From: Flavobacterium eburneipallidum
GTDB taxonomy: Bacteria > Bacteroidota > Bacteroidia > Flavobacteriales > Flavobacteriaceae
NCBI RefSeq assembly: GCF_027111355.2
Contig: NZ_CP114291.2
Span: 620,001 to 684,000 of the forward strand
Direction: 5' to 3'
Length of the DNA stretch: 64,000 bases
The notes beneath the pieces are model-generated. The model did not search any database, was not told the origin of the DNA, and was given only the letters and a program-made list of their open reading frames with translations. Below, in pieces: positions 25,913 through 35,379 of the stretch; position 1 is the first letter of the stretch, and every line of letters begins with the position of its first letter. Both the position numbers and the translations under genes were made by a program.

Positions 25913-25944
25913 GATATAAACAACAACTACATAACTACTTTACG

Positions 25945-27843
25945 ATGAGCGACGCAATTAAACACGAATGTGGTATTGCCCTTTTAAGATTGAAAAAACC
26001 GTTAGAATTCTACAAAGAAAAATACGGAACAGCTTTTTACGGAATACAAAAAATGTATCTCTTGATGGAAAAGCAACACAATCGTGGGCAGGATGGAGCA
26101 GGTTTTGCCAGTATCAAATTGGATGTTGAACCAGGTGAGAGATACATCAGCCGTGTGAGATCTAATCAAGCACAGCCTATTCAAGATGTATTTGCTCAAA
26201 TCAATGATAGAATCAATGAAGAAATGGCGGCTCATCCTGAATATGCGGATAATGTAGCTTTGCAGAAAAAAGAGCTTCCTTATTTGGGGGAGTTGTTTTT
26301 AGGTCATGTCCGTTATGGAACCTTTGGGAAAAACAGTATCGAAAGTGTTCATCCATTTTTACGTCAGAACAACTGGATGCACCGAAACTTGATTTTGGCC
26401 GGAAATTTTAATATGACCAATGTAAAAGAACTTTTTCAAAATCTTATTGATTTAGGACAGCATCCAAAAGAAATGGCGGATACTGTAACGGTTATGGAAA
26501 AAATCGGACACTTCCTAGACAATGCAGTTACTGATTTATATCAGGAATGTAAAAATGAAGGTTTAAATAAAAGAGAAGCATCACCTGTAATTGCCGAAAG
26601 ATTGGATGTGGGTAAGATATTAAGAAGAGCTTCTAAAAATCTCGACGGAGGTTATGCTATGGCAGGGCTTCTAGGTCACGGAGACGCTTTTGTTTTTAGA
26701 GATCCAGCAGGAATTCGTCCGGCTTATTTTTATGAAGATGATGAAATTGTTGTAGTAGCATCAGAACGCCCAGTTATCCAAACGGTTTTCAATGTTGATT
26801 TTGATAAAGTGCAGGAATTACAGCCTGGTAATGCTTTGATCATAAAGAAAAACGGACTGGTAACCGAACAGCAAATTCTAGAACCAACTGTTAAAAAAGC
26901 CTGTTCTTTCGAAAGAATATATTTCTCTCGTGGAAGTGATGCAGAGATATATCAAGAAAGAAAAAATCTTGGTAAATTAATTCTTCCAGCGGTTTTGGAT
27001 GCTATTGAAAGTGATACTGATAATACTGTTTTTTCTTATATTCCAAATACAGCCGAAACATCATTCTACGGAATGGTCGAAGCAGCACAGGATTTCCTGA
27101 ATCAAAGAAAAAACAATTATATCCTAGAAAACAGAAATACATTAACCAAAGAAACGCTTCAAGAGCTTTTGGCAGTTAAGATTAGAACCGAAAAAGTAGC
27201 CATCAAAGATGCGAAATTAAGGACTTTCATCACCGAAGACAGTAGTCGTGATGATTTGGTTGCACACGTGTATGATGTAACTTATGGTGTGATAAAACCA
27301 ACGGATAATTTGGTAATCATTGACGATAGTATTGTTCGTGGAACGACGCTTAAAAAGAGTATCATTAAAATGATGGATCGCTTGAAACCAAAGCGTATTG
27401 TTATTGTTTCATCGGCTCCACAAATTCGTTTTCCTGATTGTTATGGAATCGATATGGCAAAACTAGAAGGTTTAATTGCTTTTCAGGCGGCATTAGAATT
27501 GCTAAAAGAAAGAAACCTGTATCATATCGTTGACGAGGTTTACGCCAAGTGTAAAAAACAAGAGGATTTCCAAGATACCGAAGTAGTGAATTTTGTAACC
27601 GAAATTTACGCACCATTCCAACCGCAGGAAGTTTCAGATAAAATATCAGAATTGTTAAGTTCGCCAGAAATCAATGCCGAAGTGAAAATTATTTTCCAAA
27701 CGGTTGAAGATTTACACATTGCTTGTCCTAAAAACCTAGGCGATTGGTACTTTACAGGAGATTATCCAACTCCTGGAGGTAATCGTGTGGTAAACAGAGC
27801 GTTTATGAATTTTTATGAAGGAAAAGATGCTAGAGCCTATTAA
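25945..27843 (+). CDS. purF: PurF-type amidophosphoribosyltransferase, long form
   Basis: 632 residues, about 130 longer than typical PurF. N-terminal glutaminase (Ntn) domain with the nucleophile Cys9 (HECGIALLRL), later GHVRYGTFGKNS; C-terminal phosphoribosyltransferase with the PRPP loop LVIIDDSIVRGTTLKK. The first step of de novo purine synthesis (PRPP + Gln to phosphoribosylamine) is the expected reaction. Extra length is spread through inserts in both domains and a C-terminal extension. The nucleophile follows eight residues, so processing of a short propeptide would be needed. It may be a second, divergent PurF of the organism. Confidence 0.88.
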   Translation: MSDAIKHECGIALLRLKKPLEFYKEKYGTAFYGIQKMYLLMEKQHNRGQDGAGFASIKLDVEPGERYISRVRSNQAQPIQDVFAQINDRINEEMAAHPEYADNVALQKKELPYLGELFLGHVRYGTFGKNSIESVHPFLRQNNWMHRNLILAGNFNMTNVKELFQNLIDLGQHPKEMADTVTVMEKIGHFLDNAVTDLYQECKNEGLNKREASPVIAERLDVGKILRRASKNLDGGYAMAGLLGHGDAFVFRDPAGIRPAYFYEDDEIVVVASERPVIQTVFNVDFDKVQELQPGNALIIKKNGLVTEQQILEPTVKKACSFERIYFSRGSDAEIYQERKNLGKLILPAVLDAIESDTDNTVFSYIPNTAETSFYGMVEAAQDFLNQRKNNYILENRNTLTKETLQELLAVKIRTEKVAIKDAKLRTFITEDSSRDDLVAHVYDVTYGVIKPTDNLVIIDDSIVRGTTLKKSIIKMMDRLKPKRIVIVSSAPQIRFPDCYGIDMAKLEGLIAFQAALELLKERNLYHIVDEVYAKCKKQEDFQDTEVVNFVTEIYAPFQPQEVSDKISELLSSPEINAEVKIIFQTVEDLHIACPKNLGDWYFTGDYPTPGGNRVVNRAFMNFYEGKDARAY

Positions 27844-27968
27844 ATTTGTTTTTGGTACTTTAACGACTATTTAGGCATTTCGTCTATTAAGTTTTTGGAT
27901 AGTACATTACATAGATACCTTTACAGAACCATAATATTAGTAGGTTAAGTTTATGGTAGATTTGGGGC

Positions 27969-27998
27969 AAAAAAGGTGGAAGCAATTCCACCTTTTTT
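27969..27998 (+). terminator. Strong intrinsic terminator after purF
   Basis: Perfect 12-bp arms AAAAAAGGTGGA / TCCACCTTTTTT with a 6-nt loop. The remainder of the 27844-28133 gap holds a short degenerate TTCAGA-type tandem repeat (about 28020-28055) and the sod terminator. Confidence 0.85.
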
Positions 27999-28064
27999 AT
28001 TGGAATAAACTCCCTAAAAAGATTTCAGACTTCAGATTGTAGATTTCAGATTTATGAAGTGTAC

Positions 28065-28106
28065 AAAAAAAATAGACGAACAAACTTTTCAGTCTATTCG
28101 TCTATT
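28065..28106 (-). terminator. Terminator of the superoxide dismutase gene
   Basis: AATAGACGAA (28071-28080) and TTCGTCTATT (28097-28106) form perfect 10-bp arms; on the minus strand the hairpin is followed by a run of eight T. Confidence 0.75.
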
Positions 28107-28133
28107 ATCTAAAAGTCTATTTTCTTAAAAAGA

Positions 28134-28739
28134 CTATTTTGCCGCAGCATATCTTTTTGCTACTTCATCCCAGTTAATTACATTAAAGAAAGCTTCAATA
28201 TAATCTGGTCTTCTGTTTTGGTAGTTCAAGTAGTAAGCGTGCTCCCAAACATCCATTCCCAAGATTGGAGTTCCACCACAACCTACACCTGGCATCAAAG
28301 TATTATCTTGGTTTGGAGTTCCACAAACTTCTAATTTTCCGTCTTTCACACACAACCAAGCCCATCCAGAACCAAATTGAGTTGCTCCAGCTTTTGCAAA
28401 AGCCGCTTTAAAAGCATCAAAAGAACCAAAAGCACTGTCAATAGCAGCAGCTACTTCTCCTGTTGGTAATCCGCCACCGTTTGGAGACATTACAGTCCAA
28501 AATAAATTGTGATTAAAAAAACCACCACCGTTGTTACGAACAGCACCATTTTTCAAATCCAAATTGGATAATATTTCTTCGATAGTTTTACCTTCTAATT
28601 CTGTTCCTGCAATAGCAGCATTCAAGTTAGTAGTATAAGCATTATGATGTTTAGAATGGTGGATTTCCATTGTTCTAGCATCAATATGTGGTTCTAATGC
28701 ATCGTAAGCATAAGGTAATTGTGGTAATTCAAAAGCCAT
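28134..28739 (-). CDS. sod: Superoxide dismutase, Mn/Fe family
   Basis: 201 residues from the ATG at 28739 ([17 protein letters not shown], the conserved N-terminus). A longer frame from 28778 is rejected because a -7 promoter element (28783-28776) overlaps it. Metal ligands sit in [18 protein letters not shown] and [18 protein letters not shown]. The residue before the aspartate in TPNQDNTLM is Gln, as in Mn-type enzymes, so Mn or cambialistic use is likely (inference). Cytoplasmic; no signal peptide. Confidence 0.96.
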   Translation of the reverse strand: MAFELPQLPYAYDALEPHIDARTMEIHHSKHHNAYTTNLNAAIAGTELEGKTIEEILSNLDLKNGAVRNNGGGFFNHNLFWTVMSPNGGGLPTGEVAAAIDSAFGSFDAFKAAFAKAGATQFGSGWAWLCVKDGKLEVCGTPNQDNTLMPGVGCGGTPILGMDVWEHAYYLNYQNRRPDYIEAFFNVINWDEVAKRYAAAK

Positions 28740-28886
28740 AATATTGTTGTTTAAATGATTTATAAAAATTTTATTCAAAAATAAACAATTAACTTTGAAA
28801 AGGAAATTCTATTTTGTTATAATTCTATTAAATAAATGGGGGGTGTGTTTTTAGCAACGTAACCAACGTTGTTAAGGAACTAATCG

Positions 28887-29099
28887 TTAAAACTTAAATA
28901 ATTCAATTACTTCTATTTCCAAAGCTTTTGATACTATCTCCAAAGTAGAAAGTGTTGCATTTGCTCTACCAGCTTCTAACCTAGACATATTACTTTTCTC
29001 AAAATTACATTTGGCAGCCAAATCCTGTTGAGAGATATTTTTCTCATTTCGGATTTTCTGAATGCGTTTGCCAACCTGTATTTGTATTGATTCTTCCAA
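28887..29099 (-). CDS. XRE-family transcriptional regulator
   Basis: 70-residue single-domain Cro/CI-type HTH protein (GKRIQKIRNEKNISQQDLAAKCNFEKSNMSRLEAGRANATLSTLEIVSKALEI). The size and form fit the controller (C) proteins of restriction-modification systems. It is divergent from the HsdR_N-type nuclease at 29284, and two mirror-image palindromes lie in the shared intergenic region. Inference: it represses its own gene and times expression of the nuclease. Confidence 0.9.
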   Translation of the reverse strand: MEESIQIQVGKRIQKIRNEKNISQQDLAAKCNFEKSNMSRLEAGRANATLSTLEIVSKALEIEVIELFKF

Positions 29100-29104
29100 A
29101 CTCT

Positions 29105-29124
29105 ACTTATCATTTACGATAAGT
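29105..29124. promoter_or_regulatory. Operator palindrome OL of the XRE/nuclease divergon
   Basis: ACTTATC-ATTTAC-GATAAGT: perfect 7-bp arms around a 6-nt spacer, 6 bp from the XRE start codon. The reverse complement of its 16-bp core appears again at 29155-29170. Placement suggests autorepression of the XRE gene. Confidence 0.75.
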
Positions 29125-29136
29125 CAAAATTTGTTT

Positions 29137-29144
29137 TATATTTG
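29137..29144 (+). promoter_or_regulatory. -7 element for the HsdR_N nuclease gene
   Basis: TATATTTG matches TAnnTTTG exactly and lies between the two operators, so a regulator bound at either could control it. No clear -33 element was found. Confidence 0.45.
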
Positions 29145-29153
29145 CTCAATACG

Positions 29154-29171
29154 GTTATCGTAAATGATAAC
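29154..29171. promoter_or_regulatory. Operator palindrome OR of the XRE/nuclease divergon
   Basis: GTTATC-GTAAAT-GATAAC, 6-bp perfect arms, centre 48 bp from the OL centre. Its 16-bp core is the exact reverse complement of the core of OL. It lies just downstream of the TATATTTG element, where binding would block the nuclease transcript. Confidence 0.75.
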
Positions 29172-29283
29172 TATAAAAATATTTTGCTCAAATGTGGAAA
29201 CCCGTAAAGTAATGCGTTTTTTCCTTGATAGATTTGGTGGGAAATAAAAATAGAAAGTAACAATTTAAACTAAACAACAAATT

Positions 29284-30351
29284 ATGGATTTAAAAGACCA
29301 ACTTAAATTAATTGCTGACCGAACAAAACACAAAGACAATATTCAAACCGAAGAAGCTACAAAAAACGCATTCGTAATGCCATTTTTGCAAAGTTTAGGT
29401 TACGATGTTTTTAATCCATTAGAAGTTGTTCCTGAATTTATTGCAGATATTGGGATTAAAAAAGGAGAGAAAATTGATTACGCCATTTTTAAAGATGGAA
29501 ATCCGACGATTTTAGTCGAATGTAAAGATTGGAGACAAAATTTGAATGTTCACGACGGTCAGCTTTTAAGGTATTTTCACGTTTCAAAAGCAAAGTTTGG
29601 TTTGTTGACAAACGGAATAGTTTATCGGTTTTATTCGGATCTAGTAATGCCAAATAAAATGGACGAAAAACCATTTTTAGAATTTAATATTACCGAAATC
29701 AAAGACAATCAAATTGAGGAATTGAAAAAATTTCACAAAGCCAATTTTGATGCCGAAAGCATTGTTAATACGGCTAGTGAAATGAAATTTATGAATGAAC
29801 TCAAACATTTATTGAACAAAGAACTTACAGAACCAACTCCGGAGTTTGTAAAGCATTTTGCAAAACAAGTTTATCCAAGTGTTGTAACGGCTAAAGTTCT
29901 AGAGCAATTCACAGAATTGACTAAAAAATCTATTCAGCATTATATTAGTGATTTAATTACTGATAGGTTGAAAACTGCCTTGTCTAAAGAGGATGAGAAA
30001 AATAAACCTGAAAATTCAAATGAAATTTCAGCCGAACAAAATCTGGAAGATATTAGCAAAATAAATACGACTGAAGAGGAGCTTGAAGGATTTTTGATTG
30101 TTAAAACTATTTTGAGACAAAACATTCCAGCAACAAGAGTGACTTATAGAGATGCACAATCGTATTTTGCCATTTTTCTGGATGATAATAATCGAAAAGC
30201 AGTTTGCAGATTGTATTTAAACGGCGGAAAAAAATGGATTGGATTATTTGACGAAAACAAAAAAGAAACAAAAAATGAAATAGAAACTTTGGATGATATT
30301 TTTAAATATTCAGTAGAATTATTGAAGACTATCGAAATGTACGAAAAGTAA
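29284..30351 (+). CDS. HsdR N-terminal-domain endonuclease (stand-alone, COG4748-like)
   Basis: 355 residues. A PD-(D/E)XK nuclease core of the type I HsdR N-terminal kind is intact: Asp65 (KIDYAI), Glu79-x-Lys81 (LVECKDW), then the QxxxY motif Gln93 to Tyr97 (GQLLRYF). Helicase motifs of a full HsdR are absent. A charged linker (about 240-265) leads to a C-terminal domain (LEGFLIVKTIL to LLKTIEMYEK) shared by similar orphan proteins. No methyltransferase or specificity gene is near. Inference: a modification-dependent or accessory nuclease under XRE control. Confidence 0.85.
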   Translation: MDLKDQLKLIADRTKHKDNIQTEEATKNAFVMPFLQSLGYDVFNPLEVVPEFIADIGIKKGEKIDYAIFKDGNPTILVECKDWRQNLNVHDGQLLRYFHVSKAKFGLLTNGIVYRFYSDLVMPNKMDEKPFLEFNITEIKDNQIEELKKFHKANFDAESIVNTASEMKFMNELKHLLNKELTEPTPEFVKHFAKQVYPSVVTAKVLEQFTELTKKSIQHYISDLITDRLKTALSKEDEKNKPENSNEISAEQNLEDISKINTTEEELEGFLIVKTILRQNIPATRVTYRDAQSYFAIFLDDNNRKAVCRLYLNGGKKWIGLFDENKKETKNEIETLDDIFKYSVELLKTIEMYEK

Positions 30352-30382
30352 AAAATACATTCTGCTTCAATATTTTGAATTG

Positions 30383-30410
30383 CCTTTGGCTTTATCCAAA
30401 GGTTTTTTTG
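30383..30410 (+). terminator. Terminator of the HsdR_N nuclease gene
   Basis: CCTTTGG CTTTAT CCAAAGG followed by T7. Confidence 0.85.
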
Positions 30411-30503
30411 TTGAATTTATTGGCTTCAACTATTAAGATTATAAAACAATAGAAAGTTAGAAATCTTTGTATTACTTTTAATCCTGATTAATCAAAAATC
30501 AAA

Positions 30504-33500
30504 ATGCAAAGACCCTCATTCTCCATATATGACGCATCCGCGGGTTCGGGAAAAACCTATGCACTTGTCAAAGAATACCTTAAAATTATTCTTGTTGCTA
30601 ATAAAAATGATGCCTATCGCAACATTCTCGCCATTACGTTTACCAACAAAGCGGTTCACGAAATGAAAAGTAGAATCGTGGGTAATTTATCTGAATTTGC
30701 CAAAGACGAACCGAGTCAAAAAGCACAGGATTTAATGAGGGATTTGGCAAAAGACACGGAGCTTTCCATCATTCAAATCAAAACCAAATCACAGCAAATC
30801 ATCAAACACATCATTCATAATTATGCGGCTTTTGATATTTCTACGATTGATAAATTCACGCACAAAGTCATTCGGGCTTTTGCTCACGATTTAGGTTTGC
30901 CAATGACTTTTGAAGTGACTTTGGATACTGAAAACTTGCTCATTGAAGCGGTCGATGCCATCATTGCGCAAGCGGGTGAAGACGAAACTTTGACCAAATT
31001 ACTCATCGATTTCACGATGGAAAAAACCGATGATGACAAATCCTGGGATATTTCCAGAGAAATTTTAGAAACGGGTCGTTTGGTTCTCAATGAAAACAAT
31101 CGGAATGAAATTACTCATTTTCAAGACAAAACTATTGCTGAATTTGTCGAAATAAAAAATAAACTCGCCGAAGCCTGTAAAGTTCTGGAAAAAGAAAACA
31201 CAGTATTTGCCGAAAACGCTTTGGGATTAATCGAAAAAAACAGAATTGATTTAAAATCCTTTTCAAGAGGAACGTTTCCAAATCATCTTCAAAGTATAGT
31301 GGATGGAAAATTCAATCCAAAAAATAAAATGTTTCGGGAATTTGAGGATATTTCTATCAACAAAACTGCCAAAGACGGAGCAATTATCGAAAGTATTATC
31401 CCTGAATTATTACAAATTCTCGGCACAATTTATAAAAACTTCGAAAAGCGGGATTTCTACAAAGCTTTCCTGAAAAACATTACGCCATTATCTTTGTTAA
31501 ATACCGTCAGCAATGAATTGGCCAAGATTCAGGAGGAACAAAACGTGCTTTCCATTTCGGAATTCAATGCTATTATTCATCGGGAGATTCAAAACCAGCC
31601 AGCTCCTTTTATTTATGAAAGATTGGGCGAACGTTACCGTCATTTTTTTATTGACGAATTTCAGGATACTTCCGAAATGCAGTGGCAAAATTTGATTCCG
31701 TTGATTGACAACGCTACATCTAGTGAAATTGATGGCGAAAAAGGAACTCTAATGATTGTGGGCGACCCGAAACAATCCATTTACCGTTGGCGTGGCGGAA
31801 AAGCCGAGCAATTTATAGAATTGAGTAAAGAGCACAATCCGTTCAATAATCCCGAGAAAGTTTTAGAACATTTAGACAAAAATTACCGTTCGTATTCGCA
31901 AATAATCGAATTCAACAATGACTTTTTTCAGTTGTTGTCCAATGAATTCGAACATGAAGATTACAAAGATTTGTATCAAAATCATAGCCATCAGAAAACG
32001 AATGCGAAAACAGGTGGTTACGTCAATATTTCTTTCATCCCAAAAATAGAAGAAAGCGAAGAAGATGAAGAGGCATTGGACAAAACCGAATTGTATTTAT
32101 TGGCGACATTAAATACCATTTTAAAAGTAAAACAGCACCGTTTTGAATACAAAGACATCGTAATTTTGACCCGAAAACGCAGTCACGGAATTGCCGTTGC
32201 CAATTATTTGACTGAGCAGGGAATTCCGCTTTTATCATCGGAAACCTTGATGATTCAAAATGCAACTGAAGTTCGATTTATTATTCATTTATTGAAATAC
32301 CTGAAAAATAGCTCCGATTTAGAAGCTAAAGCGCATTTCCTTCATTATGTTGCCGATAATATTCAGGATCAATTGCCTGTTCACGATTTTATTGCGCAAG
32401 GAATGGATAAAAAACAGGAAGCTGAATTTGAAAATTGGCTAACAAATTTTGATATTTCACTTTCCTTTCAAGACATTCGAAAAAAATCTTTGTATGAATC
32501 GGTGGAACTTATAGTGAGTAAATTCCTGAATTCACAAAGCGGCAATGCTTATATTCAATATTTCTTGGATATTGTTTTGGAGCGAGATGTTCGCAACCAA
32601 GCGGGTATTTCGGATTTCTTGAATTTTTGGAACAAGAATGGGGAGAAATTCAGCATTCCGTCTCCCGAAGGTAAAAATGCAGTTCGAATTATGACTATTC
32701 ATAAATCGAAAGGATTGGAGTTTCCGGTCGTGATTATGCCTTTTGCTGATGAAGATTATGCCAAAAGTCCAAAAAGTAAATTATGGATTGATGCCGAAGC
32801 TGATGATTTTGGTTTACCTAAAGTTTTAGTAGATAATAGCAAAGCCGTTGAGGGTTTTGGAGAATCCGCAAAAACGGTTTACGTTCAAAAATCGCAGGAA
32901 GAATTATTGGACAATATTAATGTTCTGTATGTGGCTTTGACTCGTGCCGAAGAGCAGTTGTTTGTGATTTCGGATATGAATTTAGATGCTAAAGGAATTC
33001 CAGGAAAGAACAAAATGTCCACTTTTTTTGTTAATTATTTAGACAGTAAAGGGAAATTCAACGAAGGTCAATCAGAGTACGAATTTGGAGTTTCAAGCAA
33101 ATTATCTTCCGAAAGCGACACAACCGAAGAAGTTCAATTGATTCAATCTGTTAGCGAAGTTTTGAATCCAAAAAACATTAAAATTGCCCAAAGGGAATCA
33201 GTAATGTGGGGAACGCACCAGCAAGAAGCTATAGAATACGGAAATGTAGTTCACGAGATTTTATCTTTTGTAAAAACTAAGGACGATATTGATATGGCAA
33301 TTACAAAAGCCGTCGAAAGTGGATTGATTAATTACGCTCAAAAAGAGGCTGTTTATAAAACCATTCAAGAAATTGTAAATCATCCTGAACTTTCAATTTG
33401 TTTTGAAGAAGGAAATCAAGTCTTGAATGAACAAACTATTATTCAAAAAGAAGGTCGAACCATTAAACCGGATCGAATGGTTGTGAATATTGTAAATGAA

Positions 33501-33653
33501 GTCTATTTATTAGATTATAAAACAGGAATACACAATCCAAAATACGAATTACAATTAGAGAATTACCAAAAAGCCATTGAATTGATGGGTTATAAGGTTG
33601 TAAAAAAGGCTCTGATATATATTGGACAGCAAATAAGAGTAGTGAATTTTTGA
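30504..33653 (+). CDS. AddA/RecB-like UvrD-family helicase-nuclease
   Basis: 1049 residues. Superfamily-1 helicase motifs: Walker A ASAGSGKT (11-18), AITFTNKA, motif II FFIDEFQDTS (381-390), motif III GDPKQSIYRWRGG (420-432), VRIMTIHKSKGLEFPVV, and NVLYVALTRAEEQL. The C-terminus carries a RecB-type nuclease: VVHEIL, PDRMVV, and LLDYKTG (Asp1004, Lys1006) with YELQLENYQKAI. Works with an AddB-like partner to resect double-strand breaks; that partner is two genes downstream at 35380. Cytoplasmic. Confidence 0.92.
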   Translation: MQRPSFSIYDASAGSGKTYALVKEYLKIILVANKNDAYRNILAITFTNKAVHEMKSRIVGNLSEFAKDEPSQKAQDLMRDLAKDTELSIIQIKTKSQQIIKHIIHNYAAFDISTIDKFTHKVIRAFAHDLGLPMTFEVTLDTENLLIEAVDAIIAQAGEDETLTKLLIDFTMEKTDDDKSWDISREILETGRLVLNENNRNEITHFQDKTIAEFVEIKNKLAEACKVLEKENTVFAENALGLIEKNRIDLKSFSRGTFPNHLQSIVDGKFNPKNKMFREFEDISINKTAKDGAIIESIIPELLQILGTIYKNFEKRDFYKAFLKNITPLSLLNTVSNELAKIQEEQNVLSISEFNAIIHREIQNQPAPFIYERLGERYRHFFIDEFQDTSEMQWQNLIPLIDNATSSEIDGEKGTLMIVGDPKQSIYRWRGGKAEQFIELSKEHNPFNNPEKVLEHLDKNYRSYSQIIEFNNDFFQLLSNEFEHEDYKDLYQNHSHQKTNAKTGGYVNISFIPKIEESEEDEEALDKTELYLLATLNTILKVKQHRFEYKDIVILTRKRSHGIAVANYLTEQGIPLLSSETLMIQNATEVRFIIHLLKYLKNSSDLEAKAHFLHYVADNIQDQLPVHDFIAQGMDKKQEAEFENWLTNFDISLSFQDIRKKSLYESVELIVSKFLNSQSGNAYIQYFLDIVLERDVRNQAGISDFLNFWNKNGEKFSIPSPEGKNAVRIMTIHKSKGLEFPVVIMPFADEDYAKSPKSKLWIDAEADDFGLPKVLVDNSKAVEGFGESAKTVYVQKSQEELLDNINVLYVALTRAEEQLFVISDMNLDAKGIPGKNKMSTFFVNYLDSKGKFNEGQSEYEFGVSSKLSSESDTTEEVQLIQSVSEVLNPKNIKIAQRESVMWGTHQQEAIEYGNVVHEILSFVKTKDDIDMAITKAVESGLINYAQKEAVYKTIQEIVNHPELSICFEEGNQVLNEQTIIQKEGRTIKPDRMVVNIVNEVYLLDYKTGIHNPKYELQLENYQKAIELMGYKVVKKALIYIGQQIRVVNF

Positions 33654-33810
33654 AATTCAAGTAAATTCGGGGTAATTTCATTAAGAAAAAACTTTCAATC
33701 ATTAATTGTGATGAATAATATAAATTTTAGAATCCTTAATTATAGGTAGAGAAAGGGAGCGAATATGGTTATTTTTAATCAATTGGTTGTATTTTTTTTA
33801 ACGTTTCGTT

Positions 33811-33840
33811 TTGTAGTTAAAAAAGTACACATTATATTTG
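33811..33840 (+). promoter_or_regulatory. Strong promoter of the OmpA-family gene
   Basis: TTG (33811-33813), exactly 19 nt, then TATATTTG (33833-33840): a textbook Bacteroidota primary-sigma promoter, 34 nt upstream of the chosen start. It makes the porin gene independent of addA. Confidence 0.8.
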
Positions 33841-33873
33841 TATCTTAAAAATAGTAATCTAACAAAATTAAGT

Positions 33874-35316
33874 ATGAAACATCTTAACAAACTTTTATTT
33901 GCTGGAATGATGCTGATGACCATGGGTTCTCAAGCACAAGACAGTAACAATCCATGGGCATTGTCTTTTGGAGTTAATGCCGTTGACACAAGAACTAGTG
34001 CTGGAGGAGGGAAAAATTTCTTTAATTCACACGTATCACAGCCATTCAATGTAAGTGAAAATTGGAATATTCTTCCATCTGTATCTTACTTAAGTATTGC
34101 TAGATCAGTAGGAAATAATTTTTCTGTTGGTATTCAAGGATCTATTAACAAAATTGAAAAATTTGTTGTTTTTAATCCAAGTTCTCCATTGGCAAACTCT
34201 GCTGGTTATGCTGTAGTTAACCCTGGAGATTTGATGTACTACGGTATTGATGGAAATGTTAAATACAGTTTTAAAAATGCAATTAAATCTAAAGTAATTG
34301 ATCCTTCTGTACACGTAGGTGGAGGTTATACTTTCCTAGGAGATAATAGCTTTGGAACTGCAAATGTTGGATTTGGTTTAACTTTATGGTTTACTGATAA
34401 TGTTGGTTTAGCTTTGGCTTCAACTTTCAAATCTGCAGTTGGTAATGATAGAAATGTTGCTGGAGATATCAATACTCCTAAAGCTCCTTCTCATTTACAA
34501 CACACTGTAGGTATTACTTTCCAATTTGGAGGAAAAGATACTGATGGAGACGGAATTTATGACAAAGATGATGCTTGTCCAGAAGTTGCTGGTTTAAAGC
34601 AATTCAACGGATGTCCTGATACTGACGGAGACGGAATTATCGACGGAAGCGATGCTTGTCCAGAAGTTGCTGGTTTAGCTGCTTTAAACGGATGTCCTGA
34701 TACTGACGGAGATGGTATTGCTGATAAAGATGATGCTTGTCCAGAAGTTGCTGGTTTAGCTGCTTTCAAAGGTTGTCCAGATACTGATAAAGATGGAATC
34801 GCTGACAAAGATGACAAATGTCCTACTGTAGCTGGTCCTAAATCTAACGGTGGTTGTCCAATCGTTGACACTGATAAAGATGGTGTTGAAGATAAAGATG
34901 ACGCTTGTCCTACTGTAGCTGGTCCTGCTAGCAACAAAGGTTGTCCTGAAGTAACTCCTGAAACTATCAAACAATTAAACGAATATGGTAAAACTATTTT
35001 GTTTGATTCTGGAAAATCTTCTTTCAAAACTCAATCTTTCGCAGTATTACAATCAATTGCTGGAATCTTAAAAGAGTATCCTAACTCAAACTTTATGATC
35101 GAAGGTCATACTGATAGCGATGGTAGTAACCAATTAAACCAAACTTTATCTGAAAACAGAGCTGCAGCGGTTAAAAATTACTTAATCGAAAAAGGTATTG
35201 CTACAGAAAGATTGAAATCTACTGGTTTTGGTGAAACTAAACCACTTGATACTAACAAAACTGCTAAAGGTAAAGCAAACAATAGAAGAGTAGAAGTTTC
35301 TTTAATTAAAGAATAA
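33874..35316 (+). CDS. OmpA-family outer-membrane protein with thrombospondin type-3 repeats
   Basis: 480 residues from the ATG at 33874; the longer frame from 33838 begins inside the promoter and is rejected. Signal peptide ends near SQAQ. An N-terminal beta-barrel (about 25-215) is followed by five Asp-rich calcium-binding type-3 repeats ([19 protein letters not shown], about 220-325) and a C-terminal peptidoglycan-binding OmpA domain ([43 protein letters not shown]). Codon use is strongly biased to a few codons, as in highly expressed genes. It tethers the outer membrane to peptidoglycan. Confidence 0.95.
   Translation: MKHLNKLLFAGMMLMTMGSQAQDSNNPWALSFGVNAVDTRTSAGGGKNFFNSHVSQPFNVSENWNILPSVSYLSIARSVGNNFSVGIQGSINKIEKFVVFNPSSPLANSAGYAVVNPGDLMYYGIDGNVKYSFKNAIKSKVIDPSVHVGGGYTFLGDNSFGTANVGFGLTLWFTDNVGLALASTFKSAVGNDRNVAGDINTPKAPSHLQHTVGITFQFGGKDTDGDGIYDKDDACPEVAGLKQFNGCPDTDGDGIIDGSDACPEVAGLAALNGCPDTDGDGIADKDDACPEVAGLAAFKGCPDTDKDGIADKDDKCPTVAGPKSNGGCPIVDTDKDGVEDKDDACPTVAGPASNKGCPEVTPETIKQLNEYGKTILFDSGKSSFKTQSFAVLQSIAGILKEYPNSNFMIEGHTDSDGSNQLNQTLSENRAAAVKNYLIEKGIATERLKSTGFGETKPLDTNKTAKGKANNRRVEVSLIKE
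34535..34940 (+). repeat. In-gene tandem repeats encoding TSP type-3 modules
   Basis: Five imperfect units of about 75-87 bp encoding [22 protein letters not shown]. They bind calcium in known homologs. Units 1-3 share long identical stretches, so copy-number change by recombination is plausible. Confidence 0.8.
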
Positions 35317-35337
35317 TTTACTTTCAAATAATTTTTC

Positions 35338-35368
35338 AAAAGCCATTCTTAATTGAATGGCTTTTTTT
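35338..35368 (+). terminator. Terminator of the OmpA-family gene
   Basis: AAAAGCCATTC TTAATT GAATGGCTTTT plus further T residues. The candidate TTG start of the next reading frame (35353) lies inside this hairpin, which argues for the later ATG at 35380. Confidence 0.85.
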
Positions 35369-35379
35369 ATTTTTATAAA

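Noticed and set aside
28020..28055. Tandem TTCAGA/TTTCAGA-like run as a possible regulatory array
   Set aside because: Only a degenerate few copies in an intergenic gap; no symmetry or promoter overlap.
34557..35027. 156-codon minus-strand frame over the OmpA repeats
   Set aside because: Antisense shadow of the Asp-rich repeats; the sense strand carries the signal peptide, repeats and OmpA domain.
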